In this document: in pieces, positions 8,425 through 16,973 of the stretch | Numbering within the stretch: position 1 is the first letter of the stretch | How the letters are laid out: every line of letters starts with the position of its first letter | Assembly: GCA_004555705.1 (NCBI GenBank) | Contig: SFHI01000014.1 | Coordinates: 1-38,444, forward strand | DNA from: Clostridiales bacterium | Lineage (GTDB): Bacteria; Bacillota; Clostridia; Oscillospirales; Oscillospiraceae | Direction: 5' to 3' | DNA: 38,444 nucleotides | Notes under the pieces: generated by a model | Told to the model about the DNA's origin: nothing | Seen by the model: the letters and a program-made list of their open reading frames with translations, nothing else | Database searches by the model: none | Program-made: the position numbers and the translations under genes

Positions 8425-8912
8425 CCCGGGAGGATCTTGCCGTATCGCGGGACAGGATGCGCTATACAAAGGATAAGCTGTCGGCCAATCTTGTCCTTGC
8501 CGCCATTGTTTTGGACGCGCTGTATTTCGTGAGCATCTACCAGTCCGACGTTTCCACCTGGTACTATAACTGGGTGATCGGAGCTTCCATCATTCTCAAT
8601 CTTTTGTTCCTTCTGACGGCCTTCCTGGCCTCCGAGGGTGTCAAGAGCCGCAAGTCCGGCTTCACCATCCCGCTGCTGGTGCTGGGCATCCTGCAGATTG
8701 TACGGATTTTCTATCTTCCCACCCGGGCCCACGCCGCCACGGTGGTTCTCACCGGAACGGAAATTCCGGTGATGGACAACGGGCAGTACCTGTACACCGT
8801 CATCTGCCTGGCACTGTCCGCCGTCTGCTGCATCGCAGCCGCGGTCAACAGCTTCCTCAACGGCAGGAAGCTGGCGGAGCATATGAAGTCCTTAGAAAAA
8901 CAATCCGCGTGA
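8421..8912 (+). CDS. Uncharacterised four-helix membrane protein M2 of the importer operon
   Basis: The 163-residue protein has a basic, charged N-terminus and four hydrophobic helices (about 21-40, 50-71, 81-99 and 122-145). After helix 1 comes FVSIYQSD and after helix 2 a basic KSRK, the same layout as proteins M1 and M3; the outer loop before helix 4 contains EIPVMDNGQYLY, loosely like IAVNESTLYI in M3. The start codon overlaps the stop of M1 (ATGA), so translation is coupled. The first ATPase gene follows 13 bases later. Function is unknown; membership of the importer complex is inferred from operon position only. Confidence 0.78.
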   Translation: MTREDLAVSRDRMRYTKDKLSANLVLAAIVLDALYFVSIYQSDVSTWYYNWVIGASIILNLLFLLTAFLASEGVKSRKSGFTIPLLVLGILQIVRIFYLPTRAHAATVVLTGTEIPVMDNGQYLYTVICLALSAVCCIAAAVNSFLNGRKLAEHMKSLEKQSA

Positions 8913-8925
8913 GAGGTAGTATGAT

Positions 8926-10011
8926 ATGGCAGAACTGAGCTTACAGCACTTGGAAAAAGTATACGACAACAATGTTCAGGCTGTATACGACTTTAATCTC
9001 GATGTAAAGGACGGAGAGCTGATCGTTCTGGTGGGCCCCTCCGGCTGCGGCAAATCCACCACCTTGCGGATGGTGGCTGGCCTGGAGGACATCACCCGGG
9101 GCAAAATGCTGCTCAACGGCAAGGACGTGACCAATGCCCCCGCCAAGGACCGGGACATTGCCATGGTTTTCCAGAACTACGCCCTCTACGGCCACATGAC
9201 CATTTACGAAAACATGGCCTTCTCCCTGACGCTGCGTAAGGAGGACCCCAATGTCATCCACAAAAAGGTTCTTGCCGCGGCGGAGGTTCTGGGCCTGACG
9301 GAGCAGCTGAACAAGAAGCCCTCCCAGCTTTCCGGCGGTCAGCGCCAGCGGGTGGCCATGGGCCGCTCCATCGTGCGCAACCCCCAGCTGTTCCTCTTCG
9401 ACGAACCCTTAAGCAACCTGGACGCCAAGCTCCGCAGCGCCACCCGCCGGGAGATTCTGCTGCTGCACAAGCGCCTGAACGCTACCATGCTCTACGTCAC
9501 CCACGACCAGACCGAGGCGCTGACCCTGGCTGACCGGATCGTGTGTATGTCCATGGGCCATGTCCAGCAGATCGGTACCCCGCTGGAGCTGTATGATTCC
9601 CCCGCCAACCTTTTCGTGGCCAGCTTCATCGGCCTGCCTCCCATGAATTTCGTGGATGTGAAGGTGGAGGGAGCGAACCTGGTGGCCAAGCACTTTGCCA
9701 TCCCCATGTCCCCTGCGGAGAAAAACGCCCTGGCCTCCTATCAGGGCAAGGAGATTGTCCTGGGCTTCCGTCCCGAGAATACCAGCGTCGGCAACCATTT
9801 CCAGATGAAGGTCCTTTCCAACGAGAATCTGGGCATGAACACCCTGGTCCACGGCCATATCGGAGCCGACGGAAAGGGCGAGCGGATTACCTGCAAGCTG
9901 AACGGTTGGTGCAATTACAAGGCGGATGATGTGGTTTCCATCTCCCTCACCCGCAAGCATTTCTTCGATAAAGAAACCACCAACGCCATCAGAATGGAGG
10001 AAGAGGCATGA
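8926..10011 (+). CDS. Sugar ABC importer ATPase A (MsmX/UgpC type)
   Basis: The 361-residue ATPase of the CUT1 class energises sugar uptake. Its motifs are complete: Walker A GPSGCGKST (37-45), Q-loop Q83, signature LSGGQRQR (135-142), Walker B LFLFDE (155-160) and switch H193. The C-terminal OB-type regulatory domain typical of MalK/MsmX proteins spans about residues 240-361. GAGAGG precedes the ATG. It lies between two pairs of unknown membrane proteins and overlaps the next gene by four bases. A second, similar ATPase follows at 11312, which is redundant for one importer unless the two make a heterodimer or serve different permeases. Confidence 0.95.
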   Translation: MAELSLQHLEKVYDNNVQAVYDFNLDVKDGELIVLVGPSGCGKSTTLRMVAGLEDITRGKMLLNGKDVTNAPAKDRDIAMVFQNYALYGHMTIYENMAFSLTLRKEDPNVIHKKVLAAAEVLGLTEQLNKKPSQLSGGQRQRVAMGRSIVRNPQLFLFDEPLSNLDAKLRSATRREILLLHKRLNATMLYVTHDQTEALTLADRIVCMSMGHVQQIGTPLELYDSPANLFVASFIGLPPMNFVDVKVEGANLVAKHFAIPMSPAEKNALASYQGKEIVLGFRPENTSVGNHFQMKVLSNENLGMNTLVHGHIGADGKGERITCKLNGWCNYKADDVVSISLTRKHFFDKETTNAIRMEEEA

Positions 10012-10586
10012 GCAAGAATCAGAAACCCACTTCCCCGGCCCGGGGCGGCAGGCTCCGGGAGGGCTTCCGGAAATTCCTGGTTTCCCTGAAGCGCAATCCC
10101 CAGGCCATTCCCCTGGTGATGCTCCTTGCCTCCTTCCTTGTGTACTCCCTGAACCTGACGGATATGTCCGATACCACCGCCAAGATTCAGGGCGCAGGCA
10201 TGGGCCTCTCCCAGTTCTGCATCATGCTGTTCTCCCTGCTTTCGCTGGTGTGTATGCTCAACGCTTTCCCCAAGCGGAAAAAGGCCAATATTCCCATGGT
10301 GATTTTGATGTTTGTCATGTTCGCCATCATCATCTTCTGTGATTTCCACTACATGGGCGCCATCAACGCAGCCATGACCCGCCCGGACAGTCCCATTGCT
10401 GTCAACGAATCCACCCTCTACATCGCCTACGCCTATAATATGCTGTATAACCACATCATCATGATGGGCGTCACCGCGCTGCTGGTGGTTCTGCTGCCCG
10501 TGTACCGCAAGCTGCTGCGGAAGATCAACACCTCCATCGAGGTGGAGGACAACGGCAACATGGCCGAAATCGAGATTGAGGATTGA
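10008..10586 (+). CDS. Uncharacterised four-helix membrane protein M3 of the importer operon
   Basis: The 192-residue protein has a basic N-terminus (about 30 residues), four helices (about 32-50, 66-86, 93-112 and 146-165) and an acidic C-terminal tail ending EIEIED. VYSLNLTD after helix 1, a basic PKRKK patch after helix 2 and a loop before helix 4 recall proteins M1 and M2, suggesting that the three are paralogues; this is by eye only. The ATG overlaps the stop of ATPase A by four bases, so it is translated with it. No known domain was recognised. Confidence 0.78.
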   Translation: MSKNQKPTSPARGGRLREGFRKFLVSLKRNPQAIPLVMLLASFLVYSLNLTDMSDTTAKIQGAGMGLSQFCIMLFSLLSLVCMLNAFPKRKKANIPMVILMFVMFAIIIFCDFHYMGAINAAMTRPDSPIAVNESTLYIAYAYNMLYNHIIMMGVTALLVVLLPVYRKLLRKINTSIEVEDNGNMAEIEIED

Positions 10587-10623
10587 TCCGCCGGATGGGT
10601 CAGATCACCACCATTCAAGTACC

Positions 10624-11244
10624 ATGAATCAGAAAAAAGACATTCAAAACGATTCTTCCCGCAACTATGAGCTCAAGAGCGACGCGGTGGAGGCTCTGGC
10701 CGGAACCGACTCCCAGCAGACTCCGGAGTATTCCAAAGAGGAGCTGAACAAATATCGCTCCCGCAGGAAGCTGTCCATTCCGGATTTTGTAAAAATTCTT
10801 CTGGTCAAGGCCTGGTTTGCCGGGGCAGTGTGCTTCTTCTTCCTGTGGGGACTGGGCAACTATGTCCCCAACACCATCGACCTTCTGTTCATCTGCGCCA
10901 TTGCCCTGGGAATGGTGACGGACATCCTTACCAATGGAGCCATCCGTTTTATGGAACAAACCCCCGGCGGCAACGACCAATGGATGCTGCTGCCCAAGAA
11001 GGGGATGCTGAGCTTCTTTTTGAACATCCTCTACGCGTTTTTGATCATTTTCTGTGTCTATGAGCTTTATGTCTGCATCAATACCACCATCAACTCCATC
11101 ACCGGAAGCACGGACGCCGTTCCCCTGGGTGTGGAGCCCATCCTCTTTGGACTGTTCTGCATGGGGTTTGATATGCTGTTTGTGGGCCTGAAGCGGCTGC
11201 TGAAAACGATCCTCGCGGACGCCATGCGTTCCGCGAAGAAATGA
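10624..11244 (+). CDS. Uncharacterised four-helix membrane protein M4 of the importer operon
   Basis: The 206-residue protein has a long hydrophilic N-terminus (about 55 residues, rich in Ser, Glu, Lys and Arg), then four helices (about 59-79, 84-104, 127-150 and 171-190) and a basic tail. It does not obviously resemble M1-M3. The start is uncertain: ATG at 10624 has no good ribosome site, and an in-frame TTG at 10576 inside the previous gene is no better. Translation may depend on coupling to the upstream gene. Its position before ATPase B mirrors the M1-M2-ATPase A order. Confidence 0.72.
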   Translation: MNQKKDIQNDSSRNYELKSDAVEALAGTDSQQTPEYSKEELNKYRSRRKLSIPDFVKILLVKAWFAGAVCFFFLWGLGNYVPNTIDLLFICAIALGMVTDILTNGAIRFMEQTPGGNDQWMLLPKKGMLSFFLNILYAFLIIFCVYELYVCINTTINSITGSTDAVPLGVEPILFGLFCMGFDMLFVGLKRLLKTILADAMRSAKK

Positions 11245-11311
11245 GCATCCCCACGCCGCCGGGAAACCTTCGGCGGAAGATCATCGACTTGTTTATAAGG
11301 AGTATCGGAAT

Positions 11312-12394
11312 ATGGCTTATTTGACACTGAAAGGAATCAATAAGATTTATCCGAACGGCTTTCACGCGGTGCACGATTTCAATCTGGAAATTGAAAAGGG
11401 TGAGTTTATTGTCTTTGTCGGCTCCTCCGGCTGCGGCAAATCCACCACCCTGCGCATGATCGCCGGTCTGGAGGATATCAGCAAGGGCGAGCTGCTGATC
11501 AATGGGGAGTACGCCAATGACAAGAGCCCCCGGGACCGGGAGATCGCCATGGTGTTCCAGAGCTACGCCCTGTATCCCCAGATGTCTGTGTACGACAATC
11601 TGGCCTTCGGACTGTCGCTGCAGGGCGTGGACGACGACGTGATCGACGAAAAGGTCAAACACGTTGCCCACATTCTGGGCCTGACGGACTACCTGGACCG
11701 GATGCCCCGGGCCCTGTCCGGCGGCCAGCGGCAGCGTGTGGCTGTAGGCCGGGCCATCATCCGCAAGGTGGGCATCTTCCTGATGGACGAGCCCCTTTCC
11801 AACCTGGACGCCAAGCAGCGCGTCACCATGCGCTCGGAAATCGCCCAGATTCACCGGCAGACCGGAGCCACCACCATCTACGTCACCCATGACCAGATCG
11901 AGGCCATGACCCTTGCCGACCGGATCGTGATCATGAATAACGGATACATTCAGCAGGTTGGCACTCCCTATGAGCTGTATTTCAAGCCGGTGAATATGTT
12001 TGTGGCCGGCTTCATCGGAGAGCCTCCCATGAACTTTATCCGCGCCCGGTTGGAGAACGGCTCCATCCGTATCCATCAATCCTGTCTGAATGTCACCGCC
12101 AATCTGGGCTGCCATGCCCAGGAGTACGAGGGAAAGGAAATCTGCTTCGGTTTCCGCCCCGAGGCAGCGGTTCTTGGCAGCCAGGAGAACGCCTTCCTGC
12201 TGGATGCGAAGGTGGAGCTGACGGAGATGCTGGGTGACAACACCAACGTCTATGTGAACATCGGCCCCCATAACGCCATTCTGAAGGTCAATCCCCATGA
12301 TGCCCCTGCGGTAGACAGCGAGATTCGCTTCTCCATCCCCAAGGACAGCGCCTATCTGTTCGACGCAGAAACCGGAGCGGTCATCAATGGCTGA
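11312..12394 (+). CDS. Sugar ABC importer ATPase B (MsmX/UgpC type)
   Basis: This second 360-residue CUT1 ATPase has Walker A GSSGCGKST (37-45), Q83, signature LSGGQRQR (135-142), Walker B IFLMDE (155-160), H193 and a C-terminal regulatory domain with GFRPE. It is collinear with ATPase A but well diverged from it, so a recent tandem duplication is unlikely. TAAGGAG precedes the ATG. It is followed after 28 bases by the GH28 gene. It may pair with ATPase A, or one of the two may serve another importer elsewhere, as the shared ATPase MsmX does in Bacillus. Confidence 0.95.
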   Translation: MAYLTLKGINKIYPNGFHAVHDFNLEIEKGEFIVFVGSSGCGKSTTLRMIAGLEDISKGELLINGEYANDKSPRDREIAMVFQSYALYPQMSVYDNLAFGLSLQGVDDDVIDEKVKHVAHILGLTDYLDRMPRALSGGQRQRVAVGRAIIRKVGIFLMDEPLSNLDAKQRVTMRSEIAQIHRQTGATTIYVTHDQIEAMTLADRIVIMNNGYIQQVGTPYELYFKPVNMFVAGFIGEPPMNFIRARLENGSIRIHQSCLNVTANLGCHAQEYEGKEICFGFRPEAAVLGSQENAFLLDAKVELTEMLGDNTNVYVNIGPHNAILKVNPHDAPAVDSEIRFSIPKDSAYLFDAETGAVING

Positions 12395-12422
12395 TTGAAA
12401 TAATCCATGTGAGGAACAGAAC

Positions 12423-13964
12423 ATGAAATTTCACCTTTTGTATGTTTCCTCCGTTTCCGCCTGCTTTGAACTGGAAAACACATCCCCCTATTACGCCCCG
12501 GAAGCATTCGATGTGCTTTTAAATGGTGCGCCCGCCCTGACGGGCGTGCGCACCAATGTTTTTTCCCTGTTTGAGCTGCGTCCCGGAACGGAGTATTGTG
12601 TCGCCCTGGGCGACGAACAGCTTTGCTTTGCGACCCTGCCGGAAAGCGGCTGCGTCAGCGTCCGGGATTTTGGCGCCGCAGGCGACGGAGTCACCAATGA
12701 CACCACAGCCATCCAGTCCGCCATCAATGCCTGCCCCGAAAACGGAAGAGTGACCGTTCCTGCAGGCACCTACTACGTGGGGCCTCTTGTCCTCAAATCC
12801 CGCATGACCCTGGAACTTCAGAAGGACGCCGTGCTGCTTGGCGACACCTGCGAGGAACACTACCCCATCCTTCCCGGTGAGATTCACGACGCCGCTACCG
12901 GGGAGGCCATCCAGATCAGCTCCTGGGAGGGCAACCCCTTTCCCTGCCGCCAGAGCTTCCTCAGCGCCCATTTCTGCCGGGATATCGCCATTGTTGGCCA
13001 GGGCGTCATCGACGGCAACGCGGTCAATTCCACCTGGTGGGAGAATGTGAAGAAGCGTCCCCTGGGCCGTCCCAAGCTGGTGTTCCTGAACCAGTGTGAG
13101 AATGTCCGTTTCCATGGAATCCTGGGCCGGAACTCCGCCTGCTGGAATTTCCATCCCTTCTTCAGCAAAAATGTCCACTTCTACAACATCGCCGTGGAAG
13201 CCCCCAAGGACAGCCCCAATACCGACGGCACGGACCCGGAATCCTGCGACGATGTAAAGTATATCGGCGTCCGCTTCTCCGTGGGCGACGATGCCATCGC
13301 AATCAAGTCCGGCAAAGTCTATATGGGTATGAAGTATCAGACTCCTGCCACCCGCCACGTGGTGCGCAACTGCCTGATGGAGTATGCCCACGGGGCCATG
13401 GTTCTGGGCAGCGAAATGTCCGGCGGCATCCGGGAACTGACCGTCAGCCAGTGTTACTTCAAGCACACTGACCGGGGCCTGCGGATCAAGACCCGCCGGG
13501 GCCGGGGCAAGTATGCCGTGATTGACGGCGTGGAGTTTTCCAACATCCGCATGGACAATGTCATGGCCCCCCTGGTCATGAATATGTACTATTTCTGCGA
13601 CCCGGACGGCCATGAGGAGCTGGTGTGGAGCAAGGAGCCCCATCCCGTGGATGATACCACGCCGTATCTCGGCTCCTTCCTGTTCCGGGATATGACCTGC
13701 ACCGACTGCGAGTGGGCCGCGGGCTACTTCTATGGCCTGACCGAGCAGCCCATCGGCAGCGTCTCCATCGAAAACGTGTCCTTTACCTTTAAAGAGGACG
13801 CCTCCTCCGGACGCCCCGCCATGATGGACTACATCGACGAAACCTGCAAATGCGGCCTGTATTTCAACTGCGTCAGGAAGGTTTCCCTGAAAAATGTCAC
13901 CATGCAGGGCCAGCAGGGAGAGCGGCTCATTACCATCCAGGTTGACGAGGTGACGGAATCATGA
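12423..13964 (+). CDS. Glycoside hydrolase family 28 (polygalacturonase), cytoplasmic
   Basis: GH28 enzymes hydrolyse alpha-1,4 galacturonide bonds. The 513-residue protein has an N-terminal fibronectin-like segment (about 1-75), then the parallel beta-helix starting at VRDFGAAGDG. Catalytic motifs are NTDG (266-269, D268), GDD (288-290), H323 in YAHG and the RIK triad (354-356). The usual GHG is AHG here. No signal peptide is present, so it probably trims imported oligogalacturonides; an exo mode giving free galacturonate is inferred from the fibronectin-like N-terminus and location. GAGGAAC precedes the ATG. It overlaps the GH105 gene by four bases. Confidence 0.95.
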   Translation: MKFHLLYVSSVSACFELENTSPYYAPEAFDVLLNGAPALTGVRTNVFSLFELRPGTEYCVALGDEQLCFATLPESGCVSVRDFGAAGDGVTNDTTAIQSAINACPENGRVTVPAGTYYVGPLVLKSRMTLELQKDAVLLGDTCEEHYPILPGEIHDAATGEAIQISSWEGNPFPCRQSFLSAHFCRDIAIVGQGVIDGNAVNSTWWENVKKRPLGRPKLVFLNQCENVRFHGILGRNSACWNFHPFFSKNVHFYNIAVEAPKDSPNTDGTDPESCDDVKYIGVRFSVGDDAIAIKSGKVYMGMKYQTPATRHVVRNCLMEYAHGAMVLGSEMSGGIRELTVSQCYFKHTDRGLRIKTRRGRGKYAVIDGVEFSNIRMDNVMAPLVMNMYYFCDPDGHEELVWSKEPHPVDDTTPYLGSFLFRDMTCTDCEWAAGYFYGLTEQPIGSVSIENVSFTFKEDASSGRPAMMDYIDETCKCGLYFNCVRKVSLKNVTMQGQQGERLITIQVDEVTES

Positions 13965-15115
13965 ATACCATTGAACGCTATGTGGACCGAATTCTCCGGG
14001 AATCCACCCCGGACAAGCCCCTGTGGAATATCGAGAAAATCCACCAGGGCAAGGTCAACGGCTGGAATTACATCGACGGGTGCATGATGATTGCCCTGCT
14101 GAACCTCCACCGGATCACCGGGGATCAGAAATACTATGATTTCGCCGAAAACTTCCTGGACTACTATGTCCGGGAGGACGGAAGCCTGCTGGGCTACAAG
14201 GAAGAAGACTACAACCTGGACAACATCTGTGAGGGTCGGGTGCTCTTCGATGTGTATCGCTCCAGCGGCAAGGAGAAATACCGTCGGGCCATTGATACCC
14301 TCTATGGCCAGCTTCAGAGCCAGCCCCGCACCCCCGAGGGCAATTTCTGGCACAAGGCCATTTACCCCAACCAGGTATGGCTGGACGGATTGTACATGGC
14401 ACAGGTGTTCTACGCCCGCTATACCACCGAGTGTGATGACTGCCGCGGCTATGAGGACATCCGCAGACAGTTCCGCAATGTCCGCGCCCATATGTACGAC
14501 CCCGCCACGGGCCTCTACCGCCACGGCTATGACGCCAGCCTCTCCGCTTTCTGGGCCGGCCCAGACGGCTGCTCCCGGAATCCCTGGCTGCGGAGCCTGG
14601 GCTGGTTCAGCGCCGCCCTGATCGACGTCACCGCCGAAATCGCCCCCGGTCACGAGGATTTCCGACGCGACATGGTATCCATCGCCCGGGAGCTTGCCAA
14701 TAATCTGCTCCCCTACATCGATGCAGACAGCGGTATGCTCTGGCAGGTCCCCAACCAGGTAGGCCGGGAGGGCAACTACCCCGAAACCTCCGGCTCTGCC
14801 ATGGTGGCCTACTTCTACCTGAAGGGTGCCCGTCTTGGCATCCTGGACCGGTCCTACGCCCGGGTGGGCGCGGATATCTTCCAGAGCATCTGCCGCCGGT
14901 ATCTTACGGAAACCGACGGAAAGCTGAACCTGGGGGGCATCTGCCTGGTGGCTGGCCTGGGTCCCGAAAACAACCGCCGCCGGGACGGCAGCTATGAATA
15001 CTACATCTCCGAGCCCGTGGTGGAGAATGATGCCAAGGGGCTTGCCCCGTTCCTGATGTGCTATACAGAATTACTGCTTTCAAATAAGGAGGAAAACAAT
15101 CATGAATCTGTTTGA
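13961..15115 (+). CDS. Unsaturated uronyl hydrolase, GH105 (YteR/YesR-like)
   Basis: GH105 enzymes remove the terminal unsaturated galacturonyl residue from lyase-made pectin fragments. The 384-residue (alpha/alpha)6-barrel protein carries D142 in QVWLDGLYM, matching the catalytic Asp143 of Bacillus YteR, and D87 in YNLDNIC, matching Asp88. Aromatic active-site motifs WLRSLGWF and ETSGSAM are present. There is no signal peptide. It is coupled to the GH28 gene (four-base overlap) and overlaps kduD by 14 bases. Its product feeds KduI and KduD, so lyase products must be available although no lyase is encoded here. Whether it prefers rhamnogalacturonan or galacturonan ends cannot be told. Confidence 0.94.
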   Translation: MNTIERYVDRILRESTPDKPLWNIEKIHQGKVNGWNYIDGCMMIALLNLHRITGDQKYYDFAENFLDYYVREDGSLLGYKEEDYNLDNICEGRVLFDVYRSSGKEKYRRAIDTLYGQLQSQPRTPEGNFWHKAIYPNQVWLDGLYMAQVFYARYTTECDDCRGYEDIRRQFRNVRAHMYDPATGLYRHGYDASLSAFWAGPDGCSRNPWLRSLGWFSAALIDVTAEIAPGHEDFRRDMVSIARELANNLLPYIDADSGMLWQVPNQVGREGNYPETSGSAMVAYFYLKGARLGILDRSYARVGADIFQSICRRYLTETDGKLNLGGICLVAGLGPENNRRRDGSYEYYISEPVVENDAKGLAPFLMCYTELLLSNKEENNHESV

Positions 15116-15893
15116 TCTGACCGGCAAGGTGGCCCTGATTACCGGGGGTGCCCACTCCATCGGCTTTGCTCTGGGCGTGGGCCTTGCCCAGGCGGGCGCC
15201 ACCGTCTGCTTCAACTGCTCCAGCGAGGCCAGCCGGGAGCGGGGCCTCAAGGCCTACGCCGAGGCCGGTGTGGAGGTGCACGGCTACGTCGCAGACGTTA
15301 CCAACGAAGAAGCCGTCAAAGCCATGATCGCCCAAATCGAGGAAGAGGTGGGTGTCGTGGACATCCTGGTGAACAACGCCGGTGTCATCAAGCGCATTCC
15401 CATGACGGATATGAGCGTGGAGGATTTCACCAAGGTCATCGATGTGGACCTGATCGCCCCCTTCATCTGCTCCAAGGCTGTGATCCCCGGCATGATCGCC
15501 AAGGGCCACGGCAAAATCATCAACATCTGCTCCATGATGAGCGAGCTGGGCCGGGAAACCGTGTCCGCCTATGCCGCCGCCAAGGGCGGCCTGAAGATGC
15601 TGACCCGGAACATCTGCTCCGAGTTCGGCGGCGCCAACATCCAGTGCAACGGCATTGGCCCGGGCTACATCGCCACCCAGCAGACCGCTCCCCTGCGGGA
15701 GCCCCAGGCTGACGGCAGCCGCCATCCCTTTGACCAGTTCATCATCGGCAAGACCCCCGCGGGCCGCTGGGGCACCACCGACGATCTGGTAGGCCCCGCC
15801 GTGTTCCTGGCCTCCGACGCCTCCAATTTTGTCAACGGACATATTCTCTATGTAGACGGCGGCATCCTCGCCTACATCGGTAAGCAGCCCTGA
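15102..15893 (+). CDS. kduD: 2-dehydro-3-deoxy-D-gluconate 5-dehydrogenase (SDR)
   Basis: KduD reduces 3-deoxy-D-glycero-2,5-hexodiulosonate, made by KduI, to 2-keto-3-deoxygluconate with NAD(P)H. The 263-residue short-chain dehydrogenase has the cofactor motif TGGAHSIG (14-21), NNAG (91-94) and the triad S144, Y157, K161. Close relatives include gluconate 5-dehydrogenases, so the exact substrate rests on the nearby kduI and GH105 genes. AAGGAGG at about 15088 precedes the ATG, inside the end of the GH105 gene. It is the last gene of the run and is followed by a strong terminator. Confidence 0.9.
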   Translation: MNLFDLTGKVALITGGAHSIGFALGVGLAQAGATVCFNCSSEASRERGLKAYAEAGVEVHGYVADVTNEEAVKAMIAQIEEEVGVVDILVNNAGVIKRIPMTDMSVEDFTKVIDVDLIAPFICSKAVIPGMIAKGHGKIINICSMMSELGRETVSAYAAAKGGLKMLTRNICSEFGGANIQCNGIGPGYIATQQTAPLREPQADGSRHPFDQFIIGKTPAGRWGTTDDLVGPAVFLASDASNFVNGHILYVDGGILAYIGKQP

Positions 15894-15900
15894 CAAAGCC

Positions 15901-15935
15901 AACGTACCGCAGGGCATCCCCTGCGGTACGTTTTT
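15901..15935 (+). terminator. Rho-independent terminator of the importer-GH28-GH105-kduD operon
   Basis: A perfect 14-bp stem (15901-15914 with 15919-15932) around CATC ends in a T-run, eight bases after kduD. Confidence 0.9.
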
Positions 15936-15958
15936 CCTTTCTGCATTTTTCACGCAGT

Positions 15959-16057
15959 TAAATTGTTGTTTACAGCAATATCACCGTAGGGGCGGATATT
16001 ATCCGCCCGTAACCTTTCGTCTACAAAAGCACTCCGTTCTATCGGAAATGCTCAAAA
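15959..16057. repeat. Family B palindromic repeat, truncated copy B1
   Basis: It begins with the shared border TAAATTGTTGTTT (15959-15971), continues with CGTAGGGGCGG and the inner hairpin GGCGGATA-TATCCGCC, and matches copy B2 (30068-30242) almost base for base through GGAAATGCTCAAAA. The right arm found in B2 is missing: after 16057 the sequence is the coding end of the AraC-type gene. Confidence 0.85.
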
Positions 16058-16929
16058 ATTGTCCCCTTGTTCAGTGACTCCGCATACTCCCGGGGCGAAG
16101 TCCCGTATTCGGCCTTGAACGCCCGGTAGAACCCGGTGTAGTCCCCGAATCCGCAGATTCCGTACACATTGTTGGGCCTATTTCCTCCGGCGAGAAGCTG
16201 CCGTGCGATCTGAACCCGCTTTTTCTGAATATACCGGCAGACGCTGGTTCCCACCTGCCGCTGAAATTCGTGGCTCAGGTGATATTTGCTGACAAAGAAG
16301 GTCTCGGCCAGCATATCCAGCGCCAGGGGCTCACTGTAGTGAAGGTTGATGTACTCAATCACCTGGGAGACCGCCCTGCTGGAGCGGGAGATATCCTCAA
16401 AATGGCAATCCTCCCGCAGGGCCAGCCGGTTGATGGTCACAAGCAGCTGGGTCAGCAGACTTCTCGACAGCAGTTCCCTGCCGAACAGGGCCTCCTGCTG
16501 TTCCAGGTAAATCTGCTCCATCAGAGAACGGATTTTCTGCTGGTCGTTTGACTGCAGCCGCAGCTGGTTGCCATACCCCGGCCGGATAGGGTCCAGTGCC
16601 TGGAACAGGTCCGTCCCGTCCGTGGAAAGCTCCGCAATCAGCTCCGGATTGATCCACAGCACATACCGCTCATAGGCCGCGTGTTCCGCCTGGATGGAAA
16701 CCTGATGCAGCTCCCGGGGACTGACCAGCAGCACATCCCCGGGCAAAACCTTGTAACGCTTGCTCTCAATGGTATAGGTCACATCCCCGGACACCAGGTA
16801 GTACAGCTCATAAAAATCATGGTGGTGCAGCTCTACATCACTTAGGTAGGAATCCCGCTTGTATTGCAGTTCAAAATCCCGCCGTAGCATCTGCTGCTTG
16901 GGATTAAACTGCTGTGGCTTCAACGCCAA
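16039..16929 (-). CDS. AraC-family transcriptional regulator
   Basis: The 296-residue regulator has an N-terminal cupin sensor domain (about 10-150, with YKVLPGDVLLVSP and HHHDFYELYY) and a C-terminal double helix-turn-helix (about 190-290) ending CGFGDYTGFYRAFKAEYG then SPREY, the AraC signature. It probably senses a uronate or oligomer and controls the divergent uxaB operon and perhaps the importer operon. The start is TTG at 16929, with AGGGGAGG upstream; a second TTG at 16923 is possible. A consensus promoter drives it. The last residues and the stop codon fall inside repeat B1, so the C-terminus (IFEHFR) is partly repeat-derived. Confidence 0.93.
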   Translation of the reverse strand: MALKPQQFNPKQQMLRRDFELQYKRDSYLSDVELHHHDFYELYYLVSGDVTYTIESKRYKVLPGDVLLVSPRELHQVSIQAEHAAYERYVLWINPELIAELSTDGTDLFQALDPIRPGYGNQLRLQSNDQQKIRSLMEQIYLEQQEALFGRELLSRSLLTQLLVTINRLALREDCHFEDISRSSRAVSQVIEYINLHYSEPLALDMLAETFFVSKYHLSHEFQRQVGTSVCRYIQKKRVQIARQLLAGGNRPNNVYGICGFGDYTGFYRAFKAEYGTSPREYAESLNKGTIFEHFR

Positions 16930-16973
16930 GGCCTCCGCCTCCCCTCTTTTTCTGTCTCGTTTTTCTTTATTTT

